64,000 bases of DNA from Nevskia sp. (GCA_031291075.1 JARLJS010000208.1:1-64000), one strand, 5' to 3'; counted from the first letter of the stretch, positions 8,753-17,862 are shown. The notes: generated by a model from the sequence alone, not told the origin. Made by a program: numbers and translations.

Positions 8753-9838
8753 CTACGCCGATGCTGGCATCGTCGCGCGACCCGGCACGGTCTCGGTCCT
8801 GCGGCCGTCGTCCATCACCAGTTCCGCTTCCGGCCAGCGCAGGGCGGCGAGACGCCCCTGGAAGCGGTCGACCACGCCCTGCTGCCGCTCGATGAAGCGC
8901 ACGCCCACGCAATAGTCGACGCAGAAGCCGAGACCGCGCGGCCCCAGCCAGGCGCTTTCGGCGTAGCCGTCGAACAGGTTCGACACACCTTTATGCTCAG
9001 GCTGGGCCATGCCTTGCGGTACGCGCCAGTAGTGGCCGAACACCACCGGCACCGGGTCGCGGTAGTCCTCCCACCAGCGCACGCGGTGCAGCAGGCGCCA
9101 CTTGCCGGTGTTGAAGAACGGCCGGACGGCGGGCTGCTCGATGCCGGAAGTGATGGCCCGCACGGTATTGCCGTTCTGGTACAGCTCGTCGCGCCGCGTC
9201 AGGTTGGGTACCGGGGGTGGCGGCCGGTCCGGGTCGGTGGCGATGGCGTCGAACGCCTGTTCCTCGAGCCGGGCCTGCTCGCCCAGCGGCGTGCCGTCCA
9301 GCCGCTGCAGGATGTCCCGCTCGACCTGCCGGTACAGCGCGATCGGGTCGGACACGCCATGCGTACGGACCGCCTCGATGGCCGGGGCGTGCCAACAGGC
9401 GTGCACGATGCGCAGGTCCTCCCGTTCCAGCGCCAGCGGCAGGCCGCGGATGAAGGCAAACAGCTCGTCGCGTCCGGCCGCATCGAGCCTGCGGCAGTTG
9501 CCGAAGCCGCCGTGCCGCAGGTCGTGGTCTTCCGGCTCCGGCCAGGCCCAGCCGTTGCCTTGTTTCCTGGCCAGCCGCAGCAGGTTCATCTCGTGGTTGC
9601 CGAGCAGGCAGCAGGCGCGGTCGCTTTCCACCAGGCTGCGCACCAGGGTAAACACGCCGGGACTGTCGGGGCCGCGGTCGCACAGGTCGCCCAGGAACAC
9701 CAGCAGGCGTCCGTCCGGGTGCGTGCCGCCGGCGCCGTAGCCAAGCTGCCGCAGCAGCTCGTGCAGCGCGTCGAGTTCGCCGTGGACGTCGCCCACGATG
9801 TCCAGCGGGCCGTCGGGCAATCGGCGGATAAGGCTCAT
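8753..9838 (-). CDS. Calcineurin-like metallophosphatase
   Basis: 361 residues from the ATG at 9838. The three metal-ligand blocks of the PPP/ApaH-like family are complete: GDVHGELD near the N-terminus, GDLCDRGPDS, and GNHEMN; a later histidine block is GHYW. The protein should be a soluble cytoplasmic metal-dependent phosphatase acting on phosphoproteins or dinucleoside polyphosphates; the sequence does not decide between these. It is longer than ApaH (about 280 residues) because of an added C-terminal part with a Trp-rich segment. It follows the DUF1615 gene by 34 bases on the same strand, so the two are probably co-transcribed. The Shine-Dalgarno is weak. Confidence 0.85.
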   Translation of the reverse strand: MSLIRRLPDGPLDIVGDVHGELDALHELLRQLGYGAGGTHPDGRLLVFLGDLCDRGPDSPGVFTLVRSLVESDRACCLLGNHEMNLLRLARKQGNGWAWPEPEDHDLRHGGFGNCRRLDAAGRDELFAFIRGLPLALEREDLRIVHACWHAPAIEAVRTHGVSDPIALYRQVERDILQRLDGTPLGEQARLEEQAFDAIATDPDRPPPPVPNLTRRDELYQNGNTVRAITSGIEQPAVRPFFNTGKWRLLHRVRWWEDYRDPVPVVFGHYWRVPQGMAQPEHKGVSNLFDGYAESAWLGPRGLGFCVDYCVGVRFIERQQGVVDRFQGRLAALRWPEAELVMDDGRRTETVPGRATMPASA

Positions 9839-9872
9839 ATGCTTGAAGCTTGCTGGAGGATTCCCCGGTATT

Positions 9873-11036
9873 TTAATTCCATGGAGCCGCGCCTCCGGCC
9901 TCCTCCGCATCTGCTTCCGCTCCGGCCAGGGTCCGCTGCATGCAGCGGTGGAAGCGCCCATCGACCCGGCTCGCATACCAGGCGGTGGTGAGGTGGCGGG
10001 TGATCTTGGGGCTCTTCAGCGCAATCTGCGGCAGCTGGGCTCGCGGCAATGCATGCCCTTCGGATTGCTCCGCCAAGGCATAAACCTGGCGATACAGGGC
10101 GGTCTGCTCGAAATCCCTGCCGCGGCTGCGTTCGAGCTCGTCGTGAATCCCGGACTCGCTCAGGTCGGTCCGCTTGCGCAGTACGCGCGCCGCCAGCTCG
10201 GTGCTGGTTGCGGGATCGCCGCCGTCCAGCCGCACCAGCTCGCCATCGGCTACCAGGGGGATACCCGAGGCCAGGCTCAGCGCGCTCTGGAACGCGGCGT
10301 TGCGGCTGGCATAGCGGCCGGCGTTGTAGTCGGCGAAGCGGTACAGCATGCGGTCGTAGGCGGCCGGATAGTCCAGCAGGTGGGCCACGCCGAAATACAC
10401 GCTGCCGTGCAGGGTAAACACCTCGCGGCGCAGCGAATGTTCCACCGGGTACGGGTAGGCGTGCTTGGAGGCGTACGCCTCGGCGAAGCTCACGCTGACC
10501 TGCATCGGTCCGGCCGTGCGGATCGGATTGCGGTCGGCCAGGAACATGTTGACCAGCGGCACGACGCCCACCAGCTCCTCGTAGACCTCGCTCAGGTCGC
10601 TTTCGGTGCGAGCTGCGTCGATGCGTTCCTTGTAGCTGCGTCCGTCCGGGGACGGCAGGTGCAGCGCGGTGTGCACCACCAGGGTCGGAACGCCGGCCTT
10701 GCGCGCCCGTTCGTCGATCTCCTTCAGGGCGATAGCGGGCAAGCCCGGGATCACCGGGTTGGCCTGGAAGCCCGACTCCTGCTCCGCCACCGCCGCCACG
10801 GCGCAGACGTGTTCAGGCGTGACGGGGATGTCGATCGCCGCGAAGGCGGCATAGATATCGGTGGCCCAGGCACTGCGGTCGGGAATCCCCGGCGGCAGCA
10901 GCCGGTCGATCAAGACACGGGCCTGGGCCGGGCTGAGCTGATGCGGCTCCGGTTTGACGGTGGTATCGCAGGCCGCGAGAGCTGCGAGGGCGAGGGCGGT
11001 GAAACACTTCGCTGCCCGGGAGCTCGGTATGCTCAA
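9873..11036 (-). CDS. DUF1615 lipoprotein
   Basis: About 387 residues. The N-terminus carries a lipoprotein signal (CFTALALAALAAC, lipobox LAAC), so the protein is anchored in the envelope. The body has the features of DUF1615 proteins: a glutamate in EQESGF followed by the AGPMQVSV and DYNAGRYASRN segments, which resemble the catalytic Glu and motifs of lysozyme-like transglycosylases. Murein cleavage is therefore plausible but not shown. The start is uncertain: the frame has no ATG, and I placed it at the TTG at 11036 just before the signal peptide; a second TTG lies at 11108. Upstream is a decayed tRNA-Val copy whose promoter still reads toward this gene. Confidence 0.78.
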   Translation of the reverse strand: MSIPSSRAAKCFTALALAALAACDTTVKPEPHQLSPAQARVLIDRLLPPGIPDRSAWATDIYAAFAAIDIPVTPEHVCAVAAVAEQESGFQANPVIPGLPAIALKEIDERARKAGVPTLVVHTALHLPSPDGRSYKERIDAARTESDLSEVYEELVGVVPLVNMFLADRNPIRTAGPMQVSVSFAEAYASKHAYPYPVEHSLRREVFTLHGSVYFGVAHLLDYPAAYDRMLYRFADYNAGRYASRNAAFQSALSLASGIPLVADGELVRLDGGDPATSTELAARVLRKRTDLSESGIHDELERSRGRDFEQTALYRQVYALAEQSEGHALPRAQLPQIALKSPKITRHLTTAWYASRVDGRFHRCMQRTLAGAEADAEEAGGAAPWN

Positions 11037-11154
11037 ATGCTGAGGACTTGGTAGGCGGTGGAATTGAAAACTGGCCCCCGGCCTGTGCCGGAGCACCTGT
11101 TTTCCCAAGCTCGCTGTGTGCTCGCCAAGGAAAATCGAGTGGCGCGAATCGAGT

Positions 11155-11242
11155 GGCGCGACTGGGCTCGACCAACGATCCCCACCATCTCAAGCTGCGG
11201 GGGTGTGATTATATGGGGCAGCCTGGGGACTGCCAAGCAACG
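11155..11242 (-). pseudogene. Decayed tRNA-Val(GAC) copy with its upstream promoter
   Basis: Read on the minus strand, this segment carries the 3' half of the tRNA-Val found intact at 18751-18827: part of the acceptor, the T-arm and the anticodon stem, with a handful of substitutions and indels. The D-arm and the 5' acceptor are missing. Directly beyond the gap the flanking sequence of the intact gene resumes (gattata-ggggcag ... ctgccaagcaa), including both promoter hexamers. Because the upstream flank is also duplicated, this is a segmental duplication that decayed and not a simple phage attachment site. It occupies part of the 362-base gap 11037-11398. Confidence 0.8.
11208..11236 (-). promoter_or_regulatory. 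Conserved promoter of the decayed tRNA-Val copy
   Basis: On the minus strand: TTGGCA (11236-11231), a 17-base spacer and TATAAT (11213-11208). The same hexamers with an 18-base spacer precede the intact tRNA-Val. The copy has lost its tRNA but kept these boxes, and the first gene downstream is the DUF1615 lipoprotein about 165 bases on. Confidence 0.65.
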
Positions 11243-11398
11243 TTTCTTTACACTGCTGGAAGACGGCTCCGGAAGCGGGGAACGGATGCGGATTTCACCT
11301 CACTGTCATATGCGCCCCCTACGCTTGCCCCCTGGAAGCATTTACCACAATGCCTGCGTCGCAATTCCGTAATGTTGGCAACCAACCAGGGAGCAAGA

Positions 11399-13747
11399 AT
11401 GTTCAATCGCAAAGCGCTGAAGCTAACCCCGATCGCAACAGCCTGCTGCATGCTTGCAGCATGCGGCAGTGATAACAACAACAATAACGGTGGGGGCACC
11501 GCCTACAGTGGCGTTTTGGCGTCCAGCGCCTACGTTCCCGGCAGCAAGACGGGTGATCCGACCATCAAGGCGGGCTACTACACGGGTGCCACGGTTTGCG
11601 TGGATGCGAACGGCAACGGCAAATGCGACAGCACGGAAAGCAGCGTAACGACCGACAGCAAGGGTCATTTCTCGTTCACGACGAGCAGCACGGGTCAACT
11701 CGTCGCCGATATCCCGACCTCGGCCACCAACACGGCGACCGGCTCGGCGGTTGCCAGTCACCTGATCCTGCGGGCCTCCGCCGCGCAAGTTGCCGACCAG
11801 GGTAGCGGCAACATCGTGATCAGCCCGGTGTCGAGCGAAGTGCAGCGCCTGGTCGAAGCGAACGGTACGACCTACGCGGCCGAGAAGACCAACCTTGCCA
11901 ACCGCCTGACCGGTCCCGCGTTCAACACGGCCAAGGTCACCGTCAGCCCCGCCGACGCGCTCGCCGACGTCAACACGCTGGCCGGCGCCGAGCAGTACGC
12001 GGTGCTGTACGCATACAACGAGCTGAGCAACCGCTACACTTACGCGACGACCAAGCTCGATCGCGGCGACAAGTATCCCGATGCGCTGGCCGTCCCCGGC
12101 GGCGATCCCCGGCTCGCCGGCGTTGCCGGCATCACCGCGGGCGAGACGATCCCGAGTCCCGATCCGCGCCAGCCGATCACCTTCGCGCAGGCGCAGCAGG
12201 CCGCGTTCAACATCGAAGGCGTGCCGGCCTACGACAACATCTTCGTCATCATGCTGGAGAACAAGTCCACGGATGCCATTCTCGGCAACCCGGGCGCGCC
12301 GAACATCAACGCCCTTCTCGTCAAGTACAATCAGCTGACGACCTATTATTCGACCGGCAACCCCTCCGAGCCGAACTATACCGCCCTCGGCGGCGCTGAC
12401 GATTTCGGCATCACCGACGACAACTGGTTCGGCTGCGGCGCCGCCGGCGCCAACGCGCCGCAGGACGTCGCCTTCACCGGCGGTACGGCCTCCGACGGCC
12501 AGCCGCTGCCGGCGACCGGCGCGCTGCCGCCGCTGGACAGCACCCATCTCGCCGGCTTCAGCACCACCCCCGGCAACACCTGCAGCACGTCGCCGACCGG
12601 CGGCACCAACCACAACGTGCCGGGCGACAACCTGTTCACGCTGCTGTCGAAGGCCGGCTTGACCTGGCGCACCTATAGCGAATCGATGAATCCGGGCCAG
12701 GATCTGCGCAACGACAGCATTGCCGACCCCGCGGTGGCAGACACCTATAGCGAAACCGACAACGGCACCACCATCACCGGCACCACCAACTACCAGGTGC
12801 CGAATGGCCTGTACAAGGTCAAGCACAATCCGTCGATGGCCTACCAGACCGCGCGCCTGCTGCCGGAGTTCTACGCCTCCAACCGCACCATCTTCGGCAC
12901 GCAGTACACCGCGGCCGACTGGTTGAAGACCTCGGTCTACACGGTTCCGACCGGCTGGATGTATGATCAGTTCGGCACCGACCTTGCGGGCGGCGACGTG
13001 GGTAACGTCAACTTCATCATGCCGGACCAGTGCGACGACATGCACGGCGTCGGCAGCGATACGAGCTGCAACAACAACAACAACGGCGAGACCGTCGGCA
13101 TCACCCGCAGCGACTACTACGTCAACAAGGTCGTCACCACGATCCAGAGCTCGGCCCTGTGGAATAATCCGCAAAAGCACGTCGCCATCGTGATCATGTT
13201 CGACGAGGGCGAGGGCTCCAGCACCTCGTGCTGCGGCTGGAACGCCGCCGGCAAGAACTCCGGTGACGCGCCGGTGACGGTGGACGCGAATGGCAAGGCC
13301 ACCGCGACCACGCAGCCGAGCGGCTACGGCAACGGCAACATCGGGCACGGCAACTCGATCTTCGGTGTCATCACCAACCAGCAGGACGTGGGCACGGCGG
13401 CGAAGGGCATCAAGGACAGCGACGCCTACAGCCACTTCTCGCTGGTGCGCACGGTGCAGGACATGTTCCAGATCGCCGACCCGGCCGTCGATGCTTCCTA
13501 CCTGAACCGCGCGAAGTACACCGAGGACTTCATTGTCTCGAACATCACGGCCCTGCCGGAATTCGCCAGCAGCGCGGATACGCACTTCGATTCCGTGCGT
13601 CCGATCAATCACGCTTACATGATCCCGGCGAGCTACGTGCAGAAGCTGAACCCGGCCGACATCTCGGGCGTCGGCGTGGCCGGCCCTGCGATTACGCCGC
13701 AGACGGGTCCGGATGGCAACCAGAAGAACATCTGGGCTACACAGTAA
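11399..13747 (+). CDS. Lipoprotein phosphoesterase (phospholipase C/acid phosphatase superfamily)
   Basis: 782 residues from the ATG at 11399, with GGGAG six bases upstream. It opens with a lipoprotein signal (lipobox LAAC, Cys22) and an Asn/Gly-rich linker. A 250-residue N-terminal region contains CVDANGNGKCD and a Ca-binding-like loop. The phosphoesterase domain starts at about residue 275 with DNIFVIMLENKSTDAIL, whose Glu-Asn pair is the metal and nucleophile region of this family, and ends with VIMFDEGEGS and GHGNSIFGVI. The enzyme should hydrolyse phosphomonoesters or phospholipids outside the inner membrane. Two hairpin terminators follow, so it is probably transcribed alone. Confidence 0.82.
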   Translation: MFNRKALKLTPIATACCMLAACGSDNNNNNGGGTAYSGVLASSAYVPGSKTGDPTIKAGYYTGATVCVDANGNGKCDSTESSVTTDSKGHFSFTTSSTGQLVADIPTSATNTATGSAVASHLILRASAAQVADQGSGNIVISPVSSEVQRLVEANGTTYAAEKTNLANRLTGPAFNTAKVTVSPADALADVNTLAGAEQYAVLYAYNELSNRYTYATTKLDRGDKYPDALAVPGGDPRLAGVAGITAGETIPSPDPRQPITFAQAQQAAFNIEGVPAYDNIFVIMLENKSTDAILGNPGAPNINALLVKYNQLTTYYSTGNPSEPNYTALGGADDFGITDDNWFGCGAAGANAPQDVAFTGGTASDGQPLPATGALPPLDSTHLAGFSTTPGNTCSTSPTGGTNHNVPGDNLFTLLSKAGLTWRTYSESMNPGQDLRNDSIADPAVADTYSETDNGTTITGTTNYQVPNGLYKVKHNPSMAYQTARLLPEFYASNRTIFGTQYTAADWLKTSVYTVPTGWMYDQFGTDLAGGDVGNVNFIMPDQCDDMHGVGSDTSCNNNNNGETVGITRSDYYVNKVVTTIQSSALWNNPQKHVAIVIMFDEGEGSSTSCCGWNAAGKNSGDAPVTVDANGKATATTQPSGYGNGNIGHGNSIFGVITNQQDVGTAAKGIKDSDAYSHFSLVRTVQDMFQIADPAVDASYLNRAKYTEDFIVSNITALPEFASSADTHFDSVRPINHAYMIPASYVQKLNPADISGVGVAGPAITPQTGPDGNQKNIWATQ

Positions 13748-13756
13748 CAGCGGCTG

Positions 13757-13839
13757 GCGGGGGGCGGTTCGCCGCCCCCCGCACTTTGCAAGTCGCGCAT
13801 GGGCATTAGCCGGGCCGTTTCGACGGCCCGTCTTTGCTT
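13757..13839 (+). terminator. Two tandem UUCG-loop terminator hairpins
   Basis: Hairpin one: 11 bp stem 13757-13767 with 13772-13782, loop ttcg. Hairpin two: 8 bp stem 13811-13818 with 13823-13830, loop ttcg, followed by tctttgctt. Both use the stable tetraloop; the second has the better T tract. Confidence 0.75.
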
Positions 13840-13939
13840 GTGGCGCTTCGTGCCGGCCGGCATCCGTTTCCGGGGCGCTTCTACGCGGAGGGGTGTGGCA
13901 ACGGGAACGGGGGCGGGAACCGTAACAAGAGGCATCGAG

Positions 13940-15418
13940 ATGCGTATGAAGTTCCATGTCGCTGCCGCACTAGGCGCGGCTCTGCTCGCGGTGACTGCTT
14001 GCGGAGGCGGTGGCGGTAATGGCAGTGGCAGCTCCACGAGTGGCAACTCCACGAGTAGCGGCTCCAGTAGTAGTGGCTCCAGTAGTAGTGGCGGCTCCAG
14101 TAGCGGCGGTAGCAGTTCGACGCTCAGCCTCGCGGCTCAGGTGGGGCAGGAGGCGTTTTTCGACCAAACCCTGTCGAGCGGCAAGAATATGTCGTGTGCG
14201 ACGTGCCACTCGCCGCAGTACGCTTACGGTCCGCCGAACAGCCTGGCTGTACAGCTCGGCTCCGATCCTGCGCAGTCGGGAGTCCGCGCGGTGCCGTCGC
14301 TGCGCTACAAGGACGCGACACCGCCGTACAGCGATAATGCCCAGAACCCGGACGGCGTAACCTTGCCCGCGGCCGGCGGTGGGTTCATGTGGGACGGCCG
14401 CGCGGCGACGCTCGCGACGCAGCCGCAGCTGCCGCTGCTCAACCCGCTCGAGATGAACAACGCCTCGGCGGCTGTCGTCGTGCAGGCGGTGAAAAGCGGC
14501 ACGTATGCCGGTCTGTTCATGCAGGCCTTCGGCGCGAATGCCTTCGACGATACCGATACGGCGTTTGCCGATCTCGGCCAAGCGATCCAGGCCTACGAGC
14601 AGGAAGACATGAGCTTCCACCCGTACACCAGCAAGTACGATCTTTACGTCCATAACAAGATCGGGGGCACGCTGACCGCGGCCGAAAATCGCGGCCTCAG
14701 GATTTTCAACACCGGCAGCGTCGGCAACTGCTCGGCCTGCCACTACGGCGGCGTCAACTTCGACGGCAACCAGGGGCTGATGACGGACTTCACCTACCAG
14801 GCGATCGGCGCGCCGCGCAACGACAGCTCGATCCCCGGCAATCCCGATCCGATTCCGGCCAACAACGATCCGACGTTTTACGACATGGGCTTGTGCGGGC
14901 CGTACCGCAGCGACCATATGCCGGCGCAGCTCGGCACGCCGGATCAATACTGCGGCCAGTTCAAGGTGCCGACCCTGCGCAACGTGGCGACGCGCAGCGC
15001 GTTCTTCCACAACGGCGTGTTCCATTCGCTGAGCCAGGTCGTGCACTTCTACAACACGCGTGATACCAACCCGGAGTACTGGTATCCGAGCGCCGGTGGG
15101 TCCGGCACGCCGGCCGCCAATCCGGACTTCGCCTTGCAGCCGACTTACGTGCCCGGCGCGACGGTGGCGAAGTTCAATGACCTGCCGGCAGAAGAACAGG
15201 GCAGTGTCGACGAGGAGGTGCCGCTCGGTACCGGCATCACGCCGGCGGGCAATGTCAATGCAACCACGCTCGGCGCTGGCGTGCAGCCGCGCGCGGTCGG
15301 CTCGACACCGTCGATGACCGATCAGCAGGTCGCCGACGTGGTCTGCTTCCTCAACACGCTGAGCGACGGCTACCAGATACCTGTCACGTCGCCGACCAGC
15401 GGCCCGTGCGTAAACTGA
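13940..15418 (+). CDS. Di-haem cytochrome c peroxidase/MauG-type lipoprotein
   Basis: 492 residues from the ATG at 13940. A lipoprotein signal (LLAVTAC, Cys21) leads into a low-complexity Ser/Gly/Thr linker at residues 25-60. The catalytic part has two covalent haem sites, CATCH (Cys86, Cys89, His90) and CSACH (Cys264, Cys267, His268), in the spacing of bacterial cytochrome c peroxidases, and the C-terminal block PTLRNVATRSAFFHNGVF. Members reduce hydrogen peroxide with electrons from small cytochromes, or oxidise protein side chains as MauG does; the sequence does not choose. The linker would hold the enzyme away from the membrane. Two small lipoproteins and a hydroxylase-type enzyme follow closely on the same strand. 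Confidence 0.88.
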   Translation: MRMKFHVAAALGAALLAVTACGGGGGNGSGSSTSGNSTSSGSSSSGSSSSGGSSSGGSSSTLSLAAQVGQEAFFDQTLSSGKNMSCATCHSPQYAYGPPNSLAVQLGSDPAQSGVRAVPSLRYKDATPPYSDNAQNPDGVTLPAAGGGFMWDGRAATLATQPQLPLLNPLEMNNASAAVVVQAVKSGTYAGLFMQAFGANAFDDTDTAFADLGQAIQAYEQEDMSFHPYTSKYDLYVHNKIGGTLTAAENRGLRIFNTGSVGNCSACHYGGVNFDGNQGLMTDFTYQAIGAPRNDSSIPGNPDPIPANNDPTFYDMGLCGPYRSDHMPAQLGTPDQYCGQFKVPTLRNVATRSAFFHNGVFHSLSQVVHFYNTRDTNPEYWYPSAGGSGTPAANPDFALQPTYVPGATVAKFNDLPAEEQGSVDEEVPLGTGITPAGNVNATTLGAGVQPRAVGSTPSMTDQQVADVVCFLNTLSDGYQIPVTSPTSGPCVN

Positions 15419-15450
15419 TCGGCGCGCGGTACTTGATGGCCGATCCGACG

Positions 15451-16101
15451 ATGAAGCGATGCCGGGCAGCGGTGGGCCTGGCGATCCTCGCGCCGCTCGG
15501 TGCCTGCCGGAGCCCGCAGCTGGAGTTGCCCAACCGCGCGAACTTCACGGCGGCGGTCAACGACTACCTCGCGCAGCGCGGCCACCTGTGCCTTGCCAAG
15601 TACGAGTGGCCGATCATCGTGACGGCTGCCGATCAGCAGACGCGCAGCCTCAACGCACAGCAGATGCCCGTGCTTGAAGCGCTCGCCCTGGTGGCGGGCC
15701 GCGATGTGAGCGCAACGCGCAAAGGTGCGGACGGCACTGCGGTTGGGCAGCCGGCGCATGAATACGCGTTGACCGCCGAAGGGCAGAAGTATTATCTGCA
15801 CGTGCCGGTGGTGATCGCCACGGCGACGCAGCACGTCATCCATCCGGCCGATTTCTGCGTGGCGACCTTGTCGCTCGACCGTGTGGTCGGCTGGGAGAAG
15901 CCGCAGGCGCTGGATGGCCGTACCGTGACCTCGGTACTGTTCACCTACAAGATAGCCCCGGCGCAGTGGACACAGACGCCGGACGCGCGCCGCGTGTTTC
16001 CGGTGGTGACGCACGCGGTGGAGAATGCCGGTGTGCTGCAGTTGCGCCTCGGCGTGCATTTGACCCAACGCGGCTGGATCGCAGACGAGCTGTCGGATTA
16101 G
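15451..16101 (+). CDS. Lipoprotein of unknown function, paralogue A
   Basis: 216 residues from the ATG at 15451, chosen because it directly opens a lipoprotein signal (GLAILAPLGAC). Other in-frame starts exist at 15406 and 15436. The body shares the pattern N-F-x-x-A-V/L ... R-G-x-x-C-L-A, then E/D-W-P, ALT-x-EG-x-KYY and DFC-V-A with the next gene, so the two are tandem duplicates. Each keeps two cysteines in the mature part that could form a disulphide. I do not recognise a characterised family. The start of the frame overlaps the end of the peroxidase gene, which suggests co-transcription with it. Confidence 0.78.
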   Translation: MKRCRAAVGLAILAPLGACRSPQLELPNRANFTAAVNDYLAQRGHLCLAKYEWPIIVTAADQQTRSLNAQQMPVLEALALVAGRDVSATRKGADGTAVGQPAHEYALTAEGQKYYLHVPVVIATATQHVIHPADFCVATLSLDRVVGWEKPQALDGRTVTSVLFTYKIAPAQWTQTPDARRVFPVVTHAVENAGVLQLRLGVHLTQRGWIADELSD

Positions 16102-16192
16102 GCCATGTCTCGTCCGCTGCCCATACTTTCCAGCGAAAGTACGTCCCGCCCGTCATCCGGGTAACCTGTAGTCCCAACGATAGACGAGTGAC

Positions 16193-16837
16193 ATGAAGTA
16201 TCCGTTCCGCAGGATCCTGACGATGGTCGTGGCGTTGTCGGTGCTGCCGGCGTGCGGCAGGAACGACGACCGCAACGCGCCGACGCGCGAGAATTTCAAG
16301 TCGGCGCTCGAGGATTTTCTCGCCAGGCGCGGTGAAGTGTGTTTGGCGATGTTCGACTGGCCGATGGACCTGACGCCGGCCGAAGCGGGTGAGGGTTCAC
16401 GCCATGCCGTGCAGTTTCCGGTGTTCGAGAAGCTGGGGCTCGCGACCAGTACAGTCGTCTCGGTGCCGAAGACGGAGGAAAACCCGCAGGGGGTGGTCGA
16501 GCGTTATGCATTGACCGACGAAGGCCGCAAGTACTACAAGCCGCATGCGTACACTGGCCGCAACGGCGTCGAGCACCCGAACGACTTCTGCGTTGCACGG
16601 ATCAAGCTCGACAAGGTCATGAGCTGGGAGCTGGATACGCACGACGCCCAGCACCCTTCCGCGGTGGTCAGCTACACGTATCAGGTCGAACCGGCGCCAT
16701 GGATGCAGGATGCCGATGCCCAGCGTGTGCTGCCGATGGTGACGCGTGTCATCAACGGTGCCGGCGGCCGCCTGCAATTGCGGCAGGGCTTCACGCTCGG
16801 CGAACATGGTTGGGTCGCCACGTCCGGTCCGGTGTGA
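16193..16837 (+). CDS. Lipoprotein of unknown function, paralogue B
   Basis: 214 residues with a lipoprotein signal (MVVALSVLPAC). It is a diverged duplicate of the preceding lipoprotein: both contain RG-x-x-CLA followed by WP, the segment YALT-x-EG-x-KYY, DFCVA-x-x-x-LD and a closing LQLR-x-G ... GW. A cytoplasmic role is excluded by the signal. The function is unknown. The next gene starts only five bases after the stop, so the two are in one operon. Confidence 0.78.
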   Translation: MKYPFRRILTMVVALSVLPACGRNDDRNAPTRENFKSALEDFLARRGEVCLAMFDWPMDLTPAEAGEGSRHAVQFPVFEKLGLATSTVVSVPKTEENPQGVVERYALTDEGRKYYKPHAYTGRNGVEHPNDFCVARIKLDKVMSWELDTHDAQHPSAVVSYTYQVEPAPWMQDADAQRVLPMVTRVINGAGGRLQLRQGFTLGEHGWVATSGPV

Positions 16838-16841
16838 GCGC

Positions 16842-17723
16842 ATGGCCTTGCTCGTCCGTTTCGCGCCGGAACTGGGTCGCTGGCTGACGCAGAACCTCGA
16901 CCGCGGTCAGCTGCCGCAGGCACTGGTCGGCCTGATGCGCCAGCAAGGTATGGACGCGCGTGCCGCGCAGGCGATCGTCGATGCCTTCGTCGCCGCGCGT
17001 GAGAGCCGGCAGCCGGTGCCGGTCGACAGCATCGAGTTGCCCGACGACCACGCGCCAGCGGCCGCTGCGCGGCTCGCGCCGGGTACGCGCATCCGCGTTG
17101 GCGACCGCGACATCGTCGTGTACTCCCGCTCCGACAATCCGGTGTTCGCCGCGCTCGGCAACGTGCTCGGTGCCGACGAGTGCCGGACGCTGATCGAGAT
17201 GGCGCGGCCGCGGCTGAAGCTTTCGACGCTGGTCGATCCGGTGACGGGACAGGACGTCGTCAGCGACAAGCGCACCAGCTACGGCATGTTCTTCCGGCTC
17301 GCGGAAAACGACTTCATCGCCCGTGTCGACCACCGCCTGTCGGCGCTGACGAACCTGCCGATCGAGAACGGCGAGGGCCTGCAGGTGCTGTATTACCCGG
17401 TCGGCGCCGGCAGCGAGCCGCATTTCGATTACCTGCAGCCGACGAATGCCGCGAACCGCGAGTCGATCGCGCGCAGCGGCCAGCGCCTCAGCACGCTCGT
17501 CACCTATCTCAATGACGTGCCGGACGGTGGACAGACCGTGTTCCCCACGCTGGGCTGGGCGGTATCGCCGCTGCGCGGCAACGCCGTCTACTTCGAGTAC
17601 TGCGACGACGCGGGCCGCGTCGATCCGCGCTCACTGCACGCCAGCGCGCCGGTGACGCAGGGCGAGAAGTGGGTGGTGACGAAGTGGATGCGGCAGCGGC
17701 GCTTCGTATCGGCTGGAAGCTGA
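16842..17723 (+). CDS. Prolyl 4-hydroxylase-like 2-oxoglutarate/Fe(II) oxygenase
   Basis: 293 residues from the ATG at 16842. The C-terminal half is a P4Hc-type double-stranded beta helix with the iron triad His194, Asp196 (PHFDYLQP) and His266, and the 2-oxoglutarate-binding Lys276 (QGEKWVV). LSTLVTYLNDVPDGGQTVFP is a classical block of the family. The first 100 residues form a helical region with no signal peptide, so the enzyme is cytoplasmic. Bacterial relatives hydroxylate proline residues in proteins or peptides; the substrate is unknown. It sits at the end of a unit with secreted lipoproteins, which is an odd pairing for a cytoplasmic enzyme unless it acts before export. Confidence 0.87.
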   Translation: MALLVRFAPELGRWLTQNLDRGQLPQALVGLMRQQGMDARAAQAIVDAFVAARESRQPVPVDSIELPDDHAPAAAARLAPGTRIRVGDRDIVVYSRSDNPVFAALGNVLGADECRTLIEMARPRLKLSTLVDPVTGQDVVSDKRTSYGMFFRLAENDFIARVDHRLSALTNLPIENGEGLQVLYYPVGAGSEPHFDYLQPTNAANRESIARSGQRLSTLVTYLNDVPDGGQTVFPTLGWAVSPLRGNAVYFEYCDDAGRVDPRSLHASAPVTQGEKWVVTKWMRQRRFVSAGS

Positions 17724-17728
17724 AGAAC

Positions 17729-17773
17729 TGACAACCACGACCCGAAGGGTCGTTGGTTAAGAGTCCACGCACG
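17729..17773 (+). repeat. Direct repeat, copy 1 (left of higBA)
   Basis: 45 bases that recur at 18691-18734 in the same orientation with a few differences. The unit contains a near-perfect palindrome (aaccacgaccc-gaa-gggtcgttggtt, one extra base in one arm) and then gagtcca. The stretch gggtcgttggtt plus gagtcca also matches the T-arm of tRNA-Val. The two copies bracket the toxin-antitoxin pair. Confidence 0.8.
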
Positions 17774-17862
17774 CGTGCCCCCGCAGTTGCCCGCGCGGCT
17801 GGTGGATGTATCTCGACAAATCGGCTTGTTCACACCACATGCCTGCATTCGCTGGGACGACA

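Noticed and set aside
11155..11242. Classical phage/ICE attachment site at tRNA-Val
   Set aside because: The copy includes the tRNA's upstream promoter region, which an attachment duplication at the tRNA 3' end would not carry, and no integrase gene is present between the copies.
11423..13957. Long open frame antisense to the phosphoesterase gene
   Set aside because: It mirrors the codon bias of the real gene, has no family resemblance and is full of low-complexity Arg/Val/Gly runs; the same holds for long antisense frames at 26605-29163 and 60205-62178.
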